NCBI RefSeq assembly: GCF_042466115.1
Contig: NZ_JAXHBQ010000001.1
Span: forward strand, 2,976,001 to 3,040,000
From: SW4 sp042466115
GTDB lineage: Bacteria; Pseudomonadota; Alphaproteobacteria; Rhodobacterales; Rhodobacteraceae
Direction of reading: 5' to 3'
DNA length: 64,000 bases
Shown here: positions 36,468-45,743 of the stretch, in pieces
How the letters are laid out: each line of letters opens with the position of its first letter
Position numbering within the stretch: position 1 is the stretch's first letter
Position numbers and translations under genes: made by a program
The notes under the pieces: generated by a model
What the model was told of the DNA's origin: nothing
The model's input: the letters and a program-made list of their open reading frames with translations, nothing else
The model's database searches: none

Positions 36468-36475
36468 GGCGGGCC

Positions 36476-37441
36476 ATGGTGGCATCGACGGGCCGGATTA
36501 CCCTGTGGGGCGTCGAGGTGTTCGTCGCCACCGCCGAAGAGGCCAGCATCAGCGCTGCCGCGCGCCGTCTGGGCACCTCGGCCGCGACCGTCAGCCAGCA
36601 GTTGACCAACCTTGAGGGCGCGATTGGCACATCGCTGCTGAACCGCTCGGAACGCCCCGTGACCCTGACACCGGCGGGCGAAATGTTCCTGCGCCGCGCC
36701 AACACCATCCTGAACGAGGCCGATCAGGCCCGCGCCGAACTGGCCATGGCCGATCTGTCACGACTCACCCGGTTCCGCCTTGGCATGATCGAGGATTTCG
36801 ATGCCGATGTGACACCGCGCCTGCTGTCGGACATGGCTGACACCCTGAAAAACTGCCAGTTCTTGCTGGAAACCGGCGCATCGCACCGGTTGTTTGATCT
36901 GCTGGAAACCCGTGCACTGGATGTGGTTGTCGCCACCGATATGGGGGCTGCAGCCCCGTGGATGGAGGTGCATCCGCTGGTGCAGGAACCCTTTGTCGTG
37001 GCTGTGCCCAAGGGCAGTGTGACGGGGGATGCGGCCCGCACCCTGCGCCGGATGCCGCTGATCCAATACACCACCCGCCATCACATGGGCCGGATGATCG
37101 CTGCCCATCTGGCGCGCCAGAACCTGACAGTGTCGCACAAGTTTGAACTGGACAGCTATCACGCGATCATGGCGATGGTGGCTGCCGGTGCGGGGTGGAC
37201 GATCCTGACGCCGCTGGGCTGGCTGCGCGCGCAACGTTTCCGCGATCAGGTCGACGTGATCGCGCTGCCATTTGCCCCGCTGACACGGGTGATTTCGCTG
37301 ACCGCGCGCCGTGATGTGCTGGGTGATATGCCCGCGGGCATCGCCGCACAACTGCGCCCGCTGTTGCAGGGGATGATCGTTGATCCCGCCCGCGCGCAAT
37401 TGCCATGGCTGGGTGGTGATCTGGCGGTGCTGGGGGGCTAG
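36476..37441 (+). CDS. LysR-family regulator
   Basis: A 321-residue regulator starting 9 bases after phaR. The winged helix is VATAEEASISAAARRLGTSAATVSQQLTNLEGAIGTSLLNR, followed by the linker helix and a type 2 periplasmic-binding effector domain (MVAAGAGWTILTPLGWL). Unlike most LysR genes it has no divergent partner; target genes are unknown. Proximity to phaR suggests cotranscription rather than a shared role. Confidence 0.87.
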   Translation: MVASTGRITLWGVEVFVATAEEASISAAARRLGTSAATVSQQLTNLEGAIGTSLLNRSERPVTLTPAGEMFLRRANTILNEADQARAELAMADLSRLTRFRLGMIEDFDADVTPRLLSDMADTLKNCQFLLETGASHRLFDLLETRALDVVVATDMGAAAPWMEVHPLVQEPFVVAVPKGSVTGDAARTLRRMPLIQYTTRHHMGRMIAAHLARQNLTVSHKFELDSYHAIMAMVAAGAGWTILTPLGWLRAQRFRDQVDVIALPFAPLTRVISLTARRDVLGDMPAGIAAQLRPLLQGMIVDPARAQLPWLGGDLAVLGG

Positions 37442-37456
37442 CCCCCCGTCCTGGCG

Positions 37457-37490
37457 GACTCCCCCCAGAGGTATTTTTGAACAAAAGAAG
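37457..37490. repeat. Intergenic motif of roseobacter type
   Basis: The stretch ending GAGGTATTTTTGAACAAAAG follows a C-run between convergent genes. From memory, similar 'CCxGAGTATTTTTGGCAAGATGAAG' words are scattered after genes in many Rhodobacterales genomes. Only one copy is in the window, so repeat status is unproven. Confidence 0.3.
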
Positions 37491-37495
37491 GGGTC

Positions 37496-38683
37496 TTAGG
37501 TGCCGAACGCGCGGGGGCTGCCCATGACCGCGGTCGCTGAATCTGTCAGGGCCGTGGCGATATAGCTGCATTCATCAAGCGAAAGGCGGGCGGGCAGGCG
37601 CACATCGCAGGCCTTCATCAGCATCGCGCGGGTTTTGGGCAGATCGGGTGTTTCGATGAATTGCCAGTTCCAGAAGGCCCGCGCGTTGTCGCTGGATTGC
37701 CCGAATACCTGCACCTTGACACCGCGCGCGGCGGCGGCGGCGGCAAAGGCCTGCGTTTCGTCCGGTGTCAGATCGACAAGGTTGAACTGGATGCTGTCAG
37801 GCGCGCGGCGTTCGGGTGCGAGGGCGGGTGGAACATGCAGATAGGGCGAGGCGTTGAGCCGGGCCGCAACATGGTCATGATTGCGCAACCCGTCACGCAC
37901 GCGGCGGGGGAGTTCACCCAGCTGCGGGCGGATCACGGCTGCCGACAGATTGCCAAGCCGTTGATTATAAAGCGGGAGTTTGTTTTGCCAGCGCGCAAAG
38001 GCATCCTGCAGCACGGGGTGCTTTTGCCAGTTGTGTTCGTAGGCACCCGACATGATGACCGCGCGCGCGATCAGGTCGGGATCGTCGCTGACCATGATCC
38101 CGCCTTCGCCCGCGTTCAGCAGTTTGTAGGATTGAAAGCTGAAACAGCCGATCGCCCCGATCGTGCCGATATTGCGCCCGTGCCAGGTTGTGCCGATGGA
38201 ATGGGCGGCGTCCTCGATCACCGGAATTTGCGCTGCGTCACACAGTGCCATGATCGCATCCATGTCCGATGTATGCCCGCGCATATGGCTGATGATCACG
38301 GCCTGCACTTCGGGCAGTTTGGCGGCGAAATCATCCATGTCGATGCGGTAGTTATCGCCGCATTCGGCCAGAACGGGGATGCAATCGGCGTGAACCACGG
38401 CCGATGGCACCGCGCCGAAGGTAAAGGCGGGGATCATGACGCGGGCATCGCGGGGCAGGCCAAGCGCCTTGAGGGACAGGAACAGGGCCGCCGAACATGA
38501 CGACACGGCCAGTGCGAACCTTGCCCCCAGCATCTGCGCGAATTCCTGTTCCAGCAGGGTTACGGGTGCGTTCGCAGCGGCGGTGTAGCGGAACAGATCA
38601 CCGGAATTGAGCAGGTCCTGCACGGCCACAAGCGCGGCGGCGGGGATTGGCTCGGCATCGTAAACATTGGGGGCTTGCGTCAT
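37496..38683 (-). CDS. DegT/DnrJ/EryC1/StrS-family aminotransferase
   Basis: A 395-residue PLP enzyme of the sugar-aminotransferase fold. The Schiff-base lysine is Lys187 in FSFQSYKLLNAGEGG; the PLP ring aspartate is Asp158 in VIEDAAHSIG; SSCSAALFLSLKALGL gives the phosphate-binding region. Relatives aminate ketosugars for glycans or secondary metabolites, but no glycan genes surround it, so the substrate is open. It sits alone, facing the LysR gene and downstream of the amine oxidase gene. Confidence 0.88.
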   Translation of the reverse strand: MTQAPNVYDAEPIPAAALVAVQDLLNSGDLFRYTAAANAPVTLLEQEFAQMLGARFALAVSSCSAALFLSLKALGLPRDARVMIPAFTFGAVPSAVVHADCIPVLAECGDNYRIDMDDFAAKLPEVQAVIISHMRGHTSDMDAIMALCDAAQIPVIEDAAHSIGTTWHGRNIGTIGAIGCFSFQSYKLLNAGEGGIMVSDDPDLIARAVIMSGAYEHNWQKHPVLQDAFARWQNKLPLYNQRLGNLSAAVIRPQLGELPRRVRDGLRNHDHVAARLNASPYLHVPPALAPERRAPDSIQFNLVDLTPDETQAFAAAAAARGVKVQVFGQSSDNARAFWNWQFIETPDLPKTRAMLMKACDVRLPARLSLDECSYIATALTDSATAVMGSPRAFGT

Positions 38684-38785
38684 GTTTTCGGCTTTCCTGA
38701 AACGGGACTTTGGATTTTCCTAACATTAAGGAGGTGACAAATCCATGACAATCCCCGCGCGGATCGCCCGAAAGCCGTTTATTGC

Positions 38786-40093
38786 CTAATATCCCAGTCT
38801 GTCGCGCAACCCGAACCACGCAAGCGCCGCACCCAGCATCGGGGTGCGCAGCAGCGGCCCCCCGGGAAAGCGCGGAGTTGGCAAGGTCGTCAGCGTGTCA
38901 AAGCGCCCCGCTTGCCCTGCCACGGCCTCGGCCATGATCCGCCCCGCAAGGCCCGACAGCGCCACGCCATGCCCCGAAAAGCCGCCCGCCGCGACCATGT
39001 TTGGCCCAAGGCGCAACAGGCAGGGCAGGCGGGTCGTCGTGATCCCGAGGGTGCCGCCCCATGCATGATCAATCGCCACGCCGCGCAATTGCGGAAACAT
39101 CTGCTCCATCCGTCCGCGCAGCAGTCCGGCGATGTCGCGCGGAAACCCAAGAGAGGCATTTGCGCGCCCGCCAAACAACAGGCGGCCATCGCCGGAGAGG
39201 CGGAAATAGTTCACCACATGCTTGCTGTCAGCCACGGCAATATCGCGCGCCAACACATCACGCGCGCGATCACCAAGGGGGGCCGTGGCGATCATGAAGC
39301 TGTTGATCGGCAGAACGCGGGCGGCGTATTTGCCAAACAGATGCGGCAGATAGCCGTTGCCGGCGATGATCACGTGATCGGCGCGCACACGGCCTTGCCC
39401 GGTGCGCACCACGGCGGGTTGTCCGGCCTCCACGTCGTGCACTTCGCTGCGTTCATGGATCACAGCGCCTGCATTTTCTGCCGCATGGGCAAGGGCAAGG
39501 GCATAGCGCAGGGGCTGCACATGGCCCGCGCCGGTATCCACCAACCCGCCCTGATAAAGCGGTGATTTTACAATGGCTTGAAAGCTGTCGCGGGTGTGTT
39601 TTTCAATGGCATCATAGCCGTATTCAAGGCGCAGGAAATTTGCCTCGTCATGCAGGGCGCGGACCTCGGGGGCGGAATAGGCCCCATCGGCCACACCGGA
39701 TTTGAAAGCTGCGTCTGGCGCATGGGTGGCGCAGAAATCGCGCACCATTGCTTTGCCTTCCTCGGCGAAGTCCCACATGGCGCGGGCGTTTTCGCGCCCC
39801 AGTCGCTGGGCGATCCAGCGCGGGCTTTTGTTGAAGCCGGAACAGACCTGCCCACCGTTGCGCCCCGATGCCCCGAAACCCGCACGGTGGGCCTCGAGGA
39901 CAATCACCTTGAGCCCTTTTTCAGCCAGCGTCTTGGCCGCCCAAAGCCCCGTATAGCCCGCCCCGATCACGCAGACATCGGCGCGTTGCTGCCCGCGCAG
40001 ACCGGGCCGTTCTGGGCCAAGATCGACGCCTGTCGCATAGGCGCTGGCCGGGTAGGTGGCGGGGCGGTCATTGCGGTAAAGGGCGTTGGACAT
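38786..40093 (-). CDS. FAD-dependent amine/amino-acid oxidoreductase (DadA/PuuB-like)
   Basis: A 435-residue DAO-family flavoenzyme. The dinucleotide-binding motif is DVCVIGAGYTGLWAAKTLAEKGLKVIVLE, followed by ASGRNGGQVCSGFN; the C-terminal FAD segment is MVAAGGFSGHGVALSGLAG. Such enzymes oxidise gamma-glutamyl-polyamines, D-amino acids or glycine-like amines. The GS-like ligase and amidotransferase upstream favour a PuuB-type role. Start and preceding stop overlap (TGATG). Confidence 0.88.
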   Translation of the reverse strand: MSNALYRNDRPATYPASAYATGVDLGPERPGLRGQQRADVCVIGAGYTGLWAAKTLAEKGLKVIVLEAHRAGFGASGRNGGQVCSGFNKSPRWIAQRLGRENARAMWDFAEEGKAMVRDFCATHAPDAAFKSGVADGAYSAPEVRALHDEANFLRLEYGYDAIEKHTRDSFQAIVKSPLYQGGLVDTGAGHVQPLRYALALAHAAENAGAVIHERSEVHDVEAGQPAVVRTGQGRVRADHVIIAGNGYLPHLFGKYAARVLPINSFMIATAPLGDRARDVLARDIAVADSKHVVNYFRLSGDGRLLFGGRANASLGFPRDIAGLLRGRMEQMFPQLRGVAIDHAWGGTLGITTTRLPCLLRLGPNMVAAGGFSGHGVALSGLAGRIMAEAVAGQAGRFDTLTTLPTPRFPGGPLLRTPMLGAALAWFGLRDRLGY

Positions 40094-41139
40094 CAGGGTG
40101 CCTCGCGCAGATCGTAATACTGCAAGGTATAGGCTTCGGGCCGGGTGGTGGCGATCTGGGTCGCGTCTGTTACCCCGCCCTTCACGACGATCCGGTAGCA
40201 TTCGTCACAGTCACTGCCCAGTTGTGCGGCGACAAAGGCTGTGAAGGCCGCGTCGGCATCCACCTGAATGCGGGTCAGTTCGGTGATCCGGTCAAGAACC
40301 GTATCGGCCAGGGTGTCGGCACCGTCGATCTGCACCTGCATCTGGTGATACTGCATGTCGGTAAAGGGGATGGGGGCACCGTTGCGCAGGATCGGCGCGG
40401 AATTGTCGATATCGCCAATCACTGCAGGGCCGGCAGGCGAGATATCGACGGATGACACTGCCGCCCCGTCGGGCAGGGTGTCTTGCACGGCCTGCATGAC
40501 CATGGCGCTGTGCGTGTCGCGATCAAAAAAGGCCGTGGCAGGGGCGATCATTGTCGGCAAATCAAGCGTCAGTTCCGGCACCTGACGTGGCACAGGCAGG
40601 CCACCCAGAGGGCGCAGATCGAGAAAGCCGAAATTCGGATCCTCGGACACGGCCAGGATCGCGGCGAGGTAATCATCATAGCTGTCATATTGCGCGACCT
40701 GCGGGATCGCGCTGACGACGCTGCCGGTGTCGATACCCGTCAGGGTGCACGGGGTCGCACAACCATATCCGGCGATGAACAGATCGTCACGATAAAGCGA
40801 GATGACCGGCGCGGCATCGGGCTGCGCCAGCATTTCACGACTCAGTTGGGTGACATCCGTGCCAACCAGCGCGGCATTGTCTTGCGCGGCAATTACGGCA
40901 TTGTCGCGCAGCACCACAGGCGCGCCATCCCCGTCATGGATCATCAGGGCGAGCGTGCCTGTCGCAAGGTCGTGATCGCGCAGGACGAAAACCGGATCGG
41001 GTGCGGCAGGCGCGGCAGGTTGCTCGACCACCACATCGGGTTGCGCGGGTTCCATTGGTTCCCGGATGCCAAACAGCATCCAGAACACCAGAACCAGAAC
41101 CGCCAGCGGCGCGATAAAGAGCAGAAGTTTGCGTATCAT
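40093..41139 (-). CDS. Membrane-anchored periplasmic protein, unknown function
   Basis: A 348-residue protein with one N-terminal span (LLLFIAPLAVLVLVFWMLFG), a Pro/Ala linker (residues ~30-50) and a large soluble part with two cysteine pairs (GCATPCTL; SDCDECYRI). I do not recognise the family. It sits between the GS-like ligase and the FAD oxidase, separated from the ligase by one base and overlapping the oxidase start, so it is translated with them. It is probably a periplasmic partner of the pathway or transporter, but this is inference. Confidence 0.75.
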   Translation of the reverse strand: MIRKLLLFIAPLAVLVLVFWMLFGIREPMEPAQPDVVVEQPAAPAAPDPVFVLRDHDLATGTLALMIHDGDGAPVVLRDNAVIAAQDNAALVGTDVTQLSREMLAQPDAAPVISLYRDDLFIAGYGCATPCTLTGIDTGSVVSAIPQVAQYDSYDDYLAAILAVSEDPNFGFLDLRPLGGLPVPRQVPELTLDLPTMIAPATAFFDRDTHSAMVMQAVQDTLPDGAAVSSVDISPAGPAVIGDIDNSAPILRNGAPIPFTDMQYHQMQVQIDGADTLADTVLDRITELTRIQVDADAAFTAFVAAQLGSDCDECYRIVVKGGVTDATQIATTRPEAYTLQYYDLREAP

Positions 41140-41140
41140 C

Positions 41141-42499
41141 CTAGACGTTTAGCAACAAATGCTCGCGCTCCCAAGGGCTGATCACTTGCAGGAATTCGGT
41201 ATATTCGGCCCGTTTCACGATCGAATAGACGCGGGCAAATTCCGGCCCCAGAACGCTGTGCAATTCAGTGGCTTCGTCAAACAGATCAAGGGCTTCGAAC
41301 AGGCTTTGCGGGATGTCGTCTTCGGCGTCATAAGCATCCCCGCGGAACCGTTTATCGGGGCGGGTTTCGTTCATCAGACCCAGATACCCGCAGGCCAGCG
41401 AGGCGGCGATGCAAAGGTAGGGGTTGCAATCCATCCCGGCGAGCCGGTTTTCAATGCGCCGCGCTTCGGGTGATGACACAGGAATACGGATGCCCGTTGT
41501 GCGGTTATCACGGCCCCATTCAAGGTTGATGGGCGCCGCATGGTCGCGCACATAGCGCCGGTAGCTGTTCACATAGGGCGCGATCACGGCGATGGCGGCG
41601 GGCATATGTTCCTGCAAACCGCCGATAAAGTTGAAGAACGCGTCGGTTTCCCCGCCCTGTGGGCCGGTAAAGATGTTCTTGCCGGTTTCCGTGTCCACGA
41701 CCGAATGGTGGATGTGCATGGCACTGCCTGGCTCGCCCTCGATCGGTTTGGCCATGAAGGTGGCGAAACAGTCGTGTTTCAGCGCCGCTTCGCGGATCAG
41801 GCGTTTGAAATAGAACACTTCATCGGCCAGTTTCACCGGATCGCCGTGCAGCAGGTTGATCTCAAGCTGGCCAGCGCCGCCTTCCTGGGTGATGCCGTCA
41901 ATTTCAAAGCCCTGAATTTCGGCGTATTCATAAATGTCGTCGATCACGGGGCCGTAGTCATCGACCGCGCTCATGGAATAAGCCTGACGCCCAGCTGCCG
42001 GACGCCCCGTGCGGCCCATCATCGGTGCAATCGGTTTGGCCGGATCAATATTGCGCGCGACCAGAAAGAACTCCATTTCCGGCGCAACCACAGGCGTCCA
42101 GCCCTGTTTGTTGTAAAGGTCGACAACCCGTTTGAGCACATTGCGCGGGGCAAACTCGACGGGCTTGCCCTTTTGATCAAATGCGTCATGGATCACCTGC
42201 AAGGTGCCATCCTCGGCCCAAGGCGCGGCGGTGGCGGTGGACAGGTCGGGGCGCAGGTTCATATCGGGTTCAACGAACCCTTCCGGGCCTGCGGCTTCGC
42301 CCCAATCACCGGTGATGGTTTGGAAAAAGATTGAATTGGGCAGGTGGAAATGCGCCTGCTTTTCCCATTTGGCGGCCGGCACGGCCTTGCCGCGTGCGAT
42401 GCCGGGCAGATCGGCGATCACGCATTCGACCTCGTCCAGGCGGTTGTTTTCAAGGTAGGTCTGCGTTGCCGCAGGTATCTTTTTGATCCAGTCTTTCAT
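41141..42499 (-). CDS. Glutamine-synthetase-like gamma-glutamyl ligase (PuuA type)
   Basis: A 452-residue GS-fold ligase. The metal-binding glutamates lie in PVVAPEMEFFLVARN and TQEGGAGQLEINLLHGD; the histidine of ATP binding in SAMHIHHSVVD; the arginines in RDNRTTGIRIPVSSPEARRIENRLAG. It lacks the GlnA adenylylation tail and belongs to the PuuA/GlnT-like group that joins glutamate to amines. The substrate (putrescine or another amine) is not determined by sequence. Overlaps the amidotransferase gene by four bases. Confidence 0.88.
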   Translation of the reverse strand: MKDWIKKIPAATQTYLENNRLDEVECVIADLPGIARGKAVPAAKWEKQAHFHLPNSIFFQTITGDWGEAAGPEGFVEPDMNLRPDLSTATAAPWAEDGTLQVIHDAFDQKGKPVEFAPRNVLKRVVDLYNKQGWTPVVAPEMEFFLVARNIDPAKPIAPMMGRTGRPAAGRQAYSMSAVDDYGPVIDDIYEYAEIQGFEIDGITQEGGAGQLEINLLHGDPVKLADEVFYFKRLIREAALKHDCFATFMAKPIEGEPGSAMHIHHSVVDTETGKNIFTGPQGGETDAFFNFIGGLQEHMPAAIAVIAPYVNSYRRYVRDHAAPINLEWGRDNRTTGIRIPVSSPEARRIENRLAGMDCNPYLCIAASLACGYLGLMNETRPDKRFRGDAYDAEDDIPQSLFEALDLFDEATELHSVLGPEFARVYSIVKRAEYTEFLQVISPWEREHLLLNV

Positions 42500-43179
42500 G
42501 ACACGTCTCTTGTTTTGAAAAAGCGGGCGATCTTGTCGGCCAGCAATTGATTGTCCACCGGTTGATCCAGCGTCGATGACGCCGCAGTCAGCAACGGGTC
42601 GGGCACCACGCCCTTGCCGCGGGTTTTGATCAAACCGTCGATGAAGGATGCGCCAAATTCCGGATGGGCCTGCACAGTAAAGGCGCGGTTGCCATAGGTG
42701 ACGGCGGCGTTGGCGCAAAAGGGGTTGGCGGCCACGGGCGTTGCCCCTTCGGGCAGGGCCGTGACTTGATCCTGATGCCAGGCGTTCAGCGCAACCGTGT
42801 CACCGCCCCAGTCATAGGTCTGGCGTCCCACGGCCCAGCCTTTGTCGAACTTTTCGACCCGCCCCCCCAACGCCTGCGCGATGATCTGGTGGCCGAAACA
42901 GACGCCAACCATGGGCATGCCATTGGCGTAAATCTCGCGGATCAGGGTTTCCAGCGGTGGAATGAAGGGGTGATCTTCGTAGGCGCCGTGCTTGCTGCCC
43001 GTGATCAGCCAGCCATCGGCATCGGTCATGGCAGACGGAAATTCCATGTCCACGACACTGTAGATTTCAAAGTCAAAGCCATGCCCCGCCAGCAGCTTTT
43101 CAAACAGCGAACCATAGTCGCCAAGGGTCGGGCGCAACTCGTCCGGTGAGTGGCCTGTTTGCAGAATACCGATTTTCAT
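42496..43179 (-). CDS. Class I glutamine amidotransferase-like hydrolase
   Basis: A 227-residue GATase with the triad Cys94 (VGVCFGHQII), His172 and Glu174 (VQAHPEFG). It resembles GuaA-like stand-alone GATases in roseobacter amine clusters more than classic PuuD, but hydrolysis of a gamma-glutamyl product is a reasonable role beside the ligase. First gene of the amidotransferase-ligase-unknown-oxidase set. Confidence 0.86.
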   Translation of the reverse strand: MKIGILQTGHSPDELRPTLGDYGSLFEKLLAGHGFDFEIYSVVDMEFPSAMTDADGWLITGSKHGAYEDHPFIPPLETLIREIYANGMPMVGVCFGHQIIAQALGGRVEKFDKGWAVGRQTYDWGGDTVALNAWHQDQVTALPEGATPVAANPFCANAAVTYGNRAFTVQAHPEFGASFIDGLIKTRGKGVVPDPLLTAASSTLDQPVDNQLLADKIARFFKTRDVS

Positions 43180-43239
43180 GATGCACCAGAGTTTGACTGC
43201 GCTGACGCTAGTCCGAGAATTTGATCAAATCAAGCCCCG

Positions 43240-44046
43240 CTAGCGGATGATCTGTGGCCGGATTTTCAGTTTGGCCCGCCGATCAGATGGTAAATGGCGG
43301 TTCAGATAGCGGTTCACAAGGCCGAAACAGCCGATGATCGCCAGCGACAGCAAGATGAAATACCCCGCCAGAATCGGGTAGGGCACAAAGGGGTTGAACG
43401 TCTTGTCGGCAAAATAGTTGGCGTAATACAGCGCGTCCCCGCGTTGCTGCCACGCCGGAAAGCCGGTGAAATAGACAAGCGTGGTGGCGTGGAACAGAAA
43501 AATCGCTTCGTTCGTGTAGGCGGGCCAAGCCAGGCGTAGCATTGTTGGCCAAATCACCCGGCGAAACCGCGCCCAGCCCGACAACCCATAGGCATCTGCC
43601 GCCTCCACATCGCCCTTGGGGATGGACCGCAGCGCGCCATAGAAAATCTCGCCCGTGTAGGCGGCGGTGTTCAGGAATAACACGATCAGCGCCCCCAGCC
43701 ACGCCGAGGTGAAAGCATCAAACATCGGGTTCACGCTTTTGAGCGAGAGGAACAGAAAGTAGGCAAAGAAGAACTGGATAAACAGCGGCGAGCCGCGAAA
43801 GATAAAGATGAACCATTCCGAGGGCTTGCGCAGCCAGACATGGCGCGAGCCTTTGCCAAGGGCGACGACTGTGGCCAGAAAGAACCCGAACAACAGGGCG
43901 AAAATGCCGAAATAGATGTTCCAGATCATCCCCGAGCCGATCAGCGTGAACTGCTGGCAGAGCGTGAAATCAGAGCGCGGCAACAGGCGTTCACCGATGC
44001 CGATCGCGCGCAAGCCGTAGTCCATGATGGTCTGAACGCAGCTCAT
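43240..44046 (-). CDS. Polar amino-acid/amine ABC transporter permease (HisM-like)
   Basis: A 268-residue inner-membrane permease with about five spans. The ABC-permease EAA loop is GALRSIPKGDVEAADAYGLSGWARFRRVIWPTMLRLAWP, which contacts the ATPase. The ATG at 44046 overlaps the stop of the other permease (ATGA). Fifth and last gene of the transporter set. Confidence 0.92.
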   Translation of the reverse strand: MSCVQTIMDYGLRAIGIGERLLPRSDFTLCQQFTLIGSGMIWNIYFGIFALLFGFFLATVVALGKGSRHVWLRKPSEWFIFIFRGSPLFIQFFFAYFLFLSLKSVNPMFDAFTSAWLGALIVLFLNTAAYTGEIFYGALRSIPKGDVEAADAYGLSGWARFRRVIWPTMLRLAWPAYTNEAIFLFHATTLVYFTGFPAWQQRGDALYYANYFADKTFNPFVPYPILAGYFILLSLAIIGCFGLVNRYLNRHLPSDRRAKLKIRPQIIR

Positions 44047-44927
44047 GCGATGCCCTTTCGCTGGGCTTCGCCGCCGGTTGTGGCCTGCCCATGGGTTAGC
44101 CGAACCATCAGCCGTTCGAGCACGACCTCGGACAGTTTGGTGAACAGCAGGTAGAACACCAGAAGGGCGGCGAAATACCAGATGCGCCAATCGCCATGGG
44201 GGTAATTGGTAAACTGCGGTGTCTTGGTTCCGCCCAGTTCGCGGGCCCAATAGACGATGTCCTCGACGCCCAGCAGGAACAGCAGCGGTGTCGCCTTGAT
44301 CAGCACCATCCAGAGGTTGCTAAGGCCGGGCAGGGCATAGACCCACATCTGCGGCACAAGGATGCGCCAGAACGTCTGGCGGTGCGACATGCCATAGGCC
44401 TCGCCGGTTTCCATCTGCCCGCGTGGCACGGCGCGCATAGCCCCGAACAAAACGTTGGCGGCAAAGGCCCCGAACACGATGGCGAAGGTCAGCACCGCAA
44501 GGAAAAAGCCATAGGTTTCATGGACCCATTGCGCGCTGGTGCCCAGCGGCAGTTTTGCCTCTTGGCAGACGATGAAATCATTGCCCTGACGAATGGCATC
44601 GGGCCAGTCTGGGCATTTCACGCGGTGGCGGACGTATTCAAACATCTGGTCCAGCGCGATGACGAAAAACAGAAAGAACGCGATGTCGGGCACGCCGCGC
44701 ACCACCGCTGTATAGGTCTTGCCGATCCAGCGCAGGGGCGCGATCCGGCTACGGGCGGCAGATGCGCCCATGAACCCAAAGGCAAGTGCTGTCGGGGCGG
44801 TGATCGCCAACAACAGCAACACCGTCCCAAAGGACGCATAAAAGGCCAGGTGTTTGCCTGTGGTCAGGTAGCAGGAAAGCCACGCAAGACCACTTAACTG
44901 GCTGGGATCGGCGCAAGATTCGAAAAT
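44043..44927 (-). CDS. Polar amino-acid/amine ABC transporter permease (HisQ-like), non-ATG start
   Basis: Inner-membrane permease, about 294 residues. The EAA loop is GAMRAVPRGQMETGEAYGMSHRQTFWRILVPQMW. An annotator would be led to the GTG at 44822, but the frame upstream encodes a family-like N-terminus (FESCADPSQLSGLAWLSCYL, then TTGKHLAFYASFGT) with the first span. Between the in-frame TAA at 44988 and that GTG there is no ATG, GTG or TTG. The best start is therefore ATT at 44927 (AAGGAA upstream) or a CTG. A start at 44822 would lose part of span 1. Confidence 0.85.
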   Translation of the reverse strand: MFESCADPSQLSGLAWLSCYLTTGKHLAFYASFGTVLLLLAITAPTALAFGFMGASAARSRIAPLRWIGKTYTAVVRGVPDIAFFLFFVIALDQMFEYVRHRVKCPDWPDAIRQGNDFIVCQEAKLPLGTSAQWVHETYGFFLAVLTFAIVFGAFAANVLFGAMRAVPRGQMETGEAYGMSHRQTFWRILVPQMWVYALPGLSNLWMVLIKATPLLFLLGVEDIVYWARELGGTKTPQFTNYPHGDWRIWYFAALLVFYLLFTKLSEVVLERLMVRLTHGQATTGGEAQRKGIA

Positions 44928-44987
44928 GGGGATACCCGTTCCTTGGTGTGGCAGGGGCAGCGCTGGCCGCCCCCGCCGGTTGTCAGC

Positions 44988-45710
44988 TTAGAATGTGCTG
45001 GCCACTTCCCATTTGGTGATCAGTTCGTTCAACGAACCGTCTTCCTTCATGGAAGTGATCGCCGCATCGAACTTGTCGCGCAGTTCGGTGTCGCTTTCGC
45101 GGATACCCATGCCGACGCCGCCGCCGATCATGACTTCCTGTTCCAGCATCACCAGATCGGCCGAGCCTTCCATCGCGCCCACAAGGAACGATTTGTCGGC
45201 AAAGACCGCATCAGCTTCGCCGTTGCGCACGGCCGCGATGGTTTCTTCGGGTGTTGCGAATTCAACCAGCGTCCAGCCCTGTTCGGCGATATAGCCCGCC
45301 TGAATGGTGCCGGTCTGGGCGGCGACAACGCCGCTGGCAGGGTCCACGTCAGCCGACAGCGCCAGATAGGATGTCGGATCTGGTGGCGTGTATTCCTGCG
45401 TGAAATCAATCACTTCGTCGCGTTCATCGGTGATCGACATACCGGCGATGATCACGTTGTAGTTGCCCGAAACCAGGTTGGGGATAATGCTGTCCCACTC
45501 GTTCGTGACCCACTCGCAGGTCAGTTCGGCGCGCGCGCACAGCTCGTCACCCAGCTCGCGCTCGAAGCCGTCAACTTCGCCGGCATCATTGAGGAAGTTC
45601 CACGGAGGGTAGGCGCCTTCGGTGCCCATGCGCACAACGCTGTGGCTTTCGGCAAATGCCATGCCAGCCGTAAAGGCAAGCGCGGCGGTGGAAAGGATCA
45701 GTTTTTTCAT
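44988..45710 (-). CDS. ABC transporter periplasmic amino-acid/amine-binding protein
   Basis: A 240-residue type 2 periplasmic binding protein with signal MKKLILSTAALAFTAGMAFA-ES. Family motifs are RMGTEGAYPPWNFLNDAGEVDGFERELGDELC and AGMSITDERDEVIDFTQEY. Two cysteines (LCARAELTCEW) probably form a disulfide. The ATG at 45710 has GGGAG seven bases upstream. First of two binding proteins between the ATPase and permease genes. Confidence 0.93.
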   Translation of the reverse strand: MKKLILSTAALAFTAGMAFAESHSVVRMGTEGAYPPWNFLNDAGEVDGFERELGDELCARAELTCEWVTNEWDSIIPNLVSGNYNVIIAGMSITDERDEVIDFTQEYTPPDPTSYLALSADVDPASGVVAAQTGTIQAGYIAEQGWTLVEFATPEETIAAVRNGEADAVFADKSFLVGAMEGSADLVMLEQEVMIGGGVGMGIRESDTELRDKFDAAITSMKEDGSLNELITKWEVASTF

Positions 45711-45743
45711 TTTCAATCTCCCGTTGATGAACTGATTGGTGGT

